Positions 57,909 to 58,012 of a DNA stretch of 58,012 nt are shown piece after piece. The position numbers and the translations under genes are program-made. The stretch covers positions 1-58,012 of the forward strand of contig JAOTRV010000028.1 of assembly GCA_030247575.1 (NCBI GenBank), in the 5' to 3' direction. The notes below the pieces were generated by a model. The model did not search any database. It was not told the origin of the DNA and saw only the letters and a program-made list of their open reading frames with translations. The DNA comes from Sulfuritalea sp. Its GTDB lineage: Bacteria > Pseudomonadota > Gammaproteobacteria > Burkholderiales > Rhodocyclaceae. How positions within the stretch are numbered: position 1 is the first letter of the stretch; every line of letters starts with the position of its first letter.

Positions 57909-58012
57909 TGTTGACGCTCACTGAAAATTGACCATTTAGACGCCGTTGTGCGCGTTGAAAATTGACCAGGGTAATTAACCTCCACTGCTCAACATTTGAG
58001 CAGGGTAGATGG
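57909..58012 (+). mobile_element. Probable left end of an IS21-family insertion sequence (cut by window end)
   Basis: Begins TGTTGACGCTCACTGAAAAT, with GAAAATTGACCA-type repeats at about 57923 and 57957, the arrangement of multiple terminal repeats seen in IS21-family ends. The final ATGG could be the start of the transposase gene istA. Only about 100 bp are visible. Confidence 0.55.

Larger units (their letters stand above)
57541..57924 (+). pseudogene. Fic-family protein, N-terminal fragment
   Basis: The first about 90 residues (MIRSDTIQITPEVLRLIAGIDEFDGAWHAL..RLSALLRVATIESIGSSTRIEGSRLSDREVERLL..SFATRDEQEVAGYA) are a normal Fic N-terminal region. Homology stops at about 57812. The remaining codons come from dispersed-repeat copy I, a REP-like unit and the start of an insertion element. 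The catalytic Fic motif is absent. It is truncated and probably non-functional. Confidence 0.78.

Noticed and set aside
1-58012. CRISPR arrays, tRNA and rRNA genes, replication origins
   Set aside because: No regularly spaced direct repeats, no tRNA- or rRNA-like sequence and no DnaA-box cluster noticed on reading.

Overview
The window is GC-rich, gene-dense bacterial DNA. Gene content (two [NiFe] hydrogenases, TRAP transporter, chromate resistance, NikR, REP-like repeats) points to a betaproteobacterium, probably a Rhodocyclales/Sulfuritalea-like facultative hydrogen oxidiser. That placement is inference; there is no rRNA or marker gene here.

Layout. 1-13.3 kb (minus): one long hydrogenase operon read from about 13.3 kb leftwards: hybO-hybA-hybB-hybC (membrane-bound, quinone-reactive, group 1c-like uptake hydrogenase), then protease hupD, chaperones hoxL/hupF and hybE, a hemerythrin, and hypA-B-F-C-D-E-X. 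A strong sigma-54 promoter lies in front of hybO. 13.5-15.8 kb: chromate operon chrB-chrA with an operator over its promoter. 15.8-19.2 kb: SWIM/SNF2 helicase. 19.5-23.1 kb (plus): four overlapping genes, MoxR ATPase, VWA/metallopeptidase-like protein, DsrS-like protein and a small protein. 23.2-28.3 kb: nickel block, with a NiCoT permease and TonB receptor behind a perfect-half-site NikR box, facing an HD-nikR-VOC operon. 28.5-33.7 kb (plus): hoxFUYHW, a bidirectional NAD-linked hydrogenase with its own protease, interrupted between hoxY and hoxH by a REPIN-like inverted repeat. 33.8-42.2 kb: Kef-type antiporter, universal stress proteins, and trehalose genes otsA-otsB-GH15 in which OtsA carries an N-terminal membrane sensor-like region. 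42.3-48.8 kb: MASE1 kinase and FixJ-like regulator, methyltransferase, redox-type small protein, FitAB toxin-antitoxin pair, cytochrome-like protein, TauE-type permease, orphan receiver protein. 49.2-55.5 kb: GMC oxidoreductase, FcbT-type TRAP transporter, CBS-BON protein and IclR regulator. 55.5-58.0 kb: a repeat-rich decaying edge with MqsRA, a HigBA-like pair with a frameshifted toxin, a truncated fic gene and what looks like the left end of an IS21-family element.

How it fits together: nickel is imported (TonB receptor, NiCoT) under NikR, inserted by HypA/HypB, and the Fe(CN)2CO group is built by HypC-F and possibly HypX. This single Hyp set probably serves both hydrogenases, each of which has its own C-terminal protease. 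One enzyme feeds quinone from the periplasm and the other exchanges electrons with NAD in the cytoplasm.

The most unusual signal is a 27-bp dispersed repeat found nine times in the window. Four copies lie inside genes (hypE, chrA, the TauE-type permease gene and fic), always in the same sense and the same reading frame, adding a peptide of the AVPxAPTL type. Five lie between genes. It looks like a small protein-compatible interspersed element comparable in concept to Rickettsia palindromic elements, and I do not recognise it as a named family.
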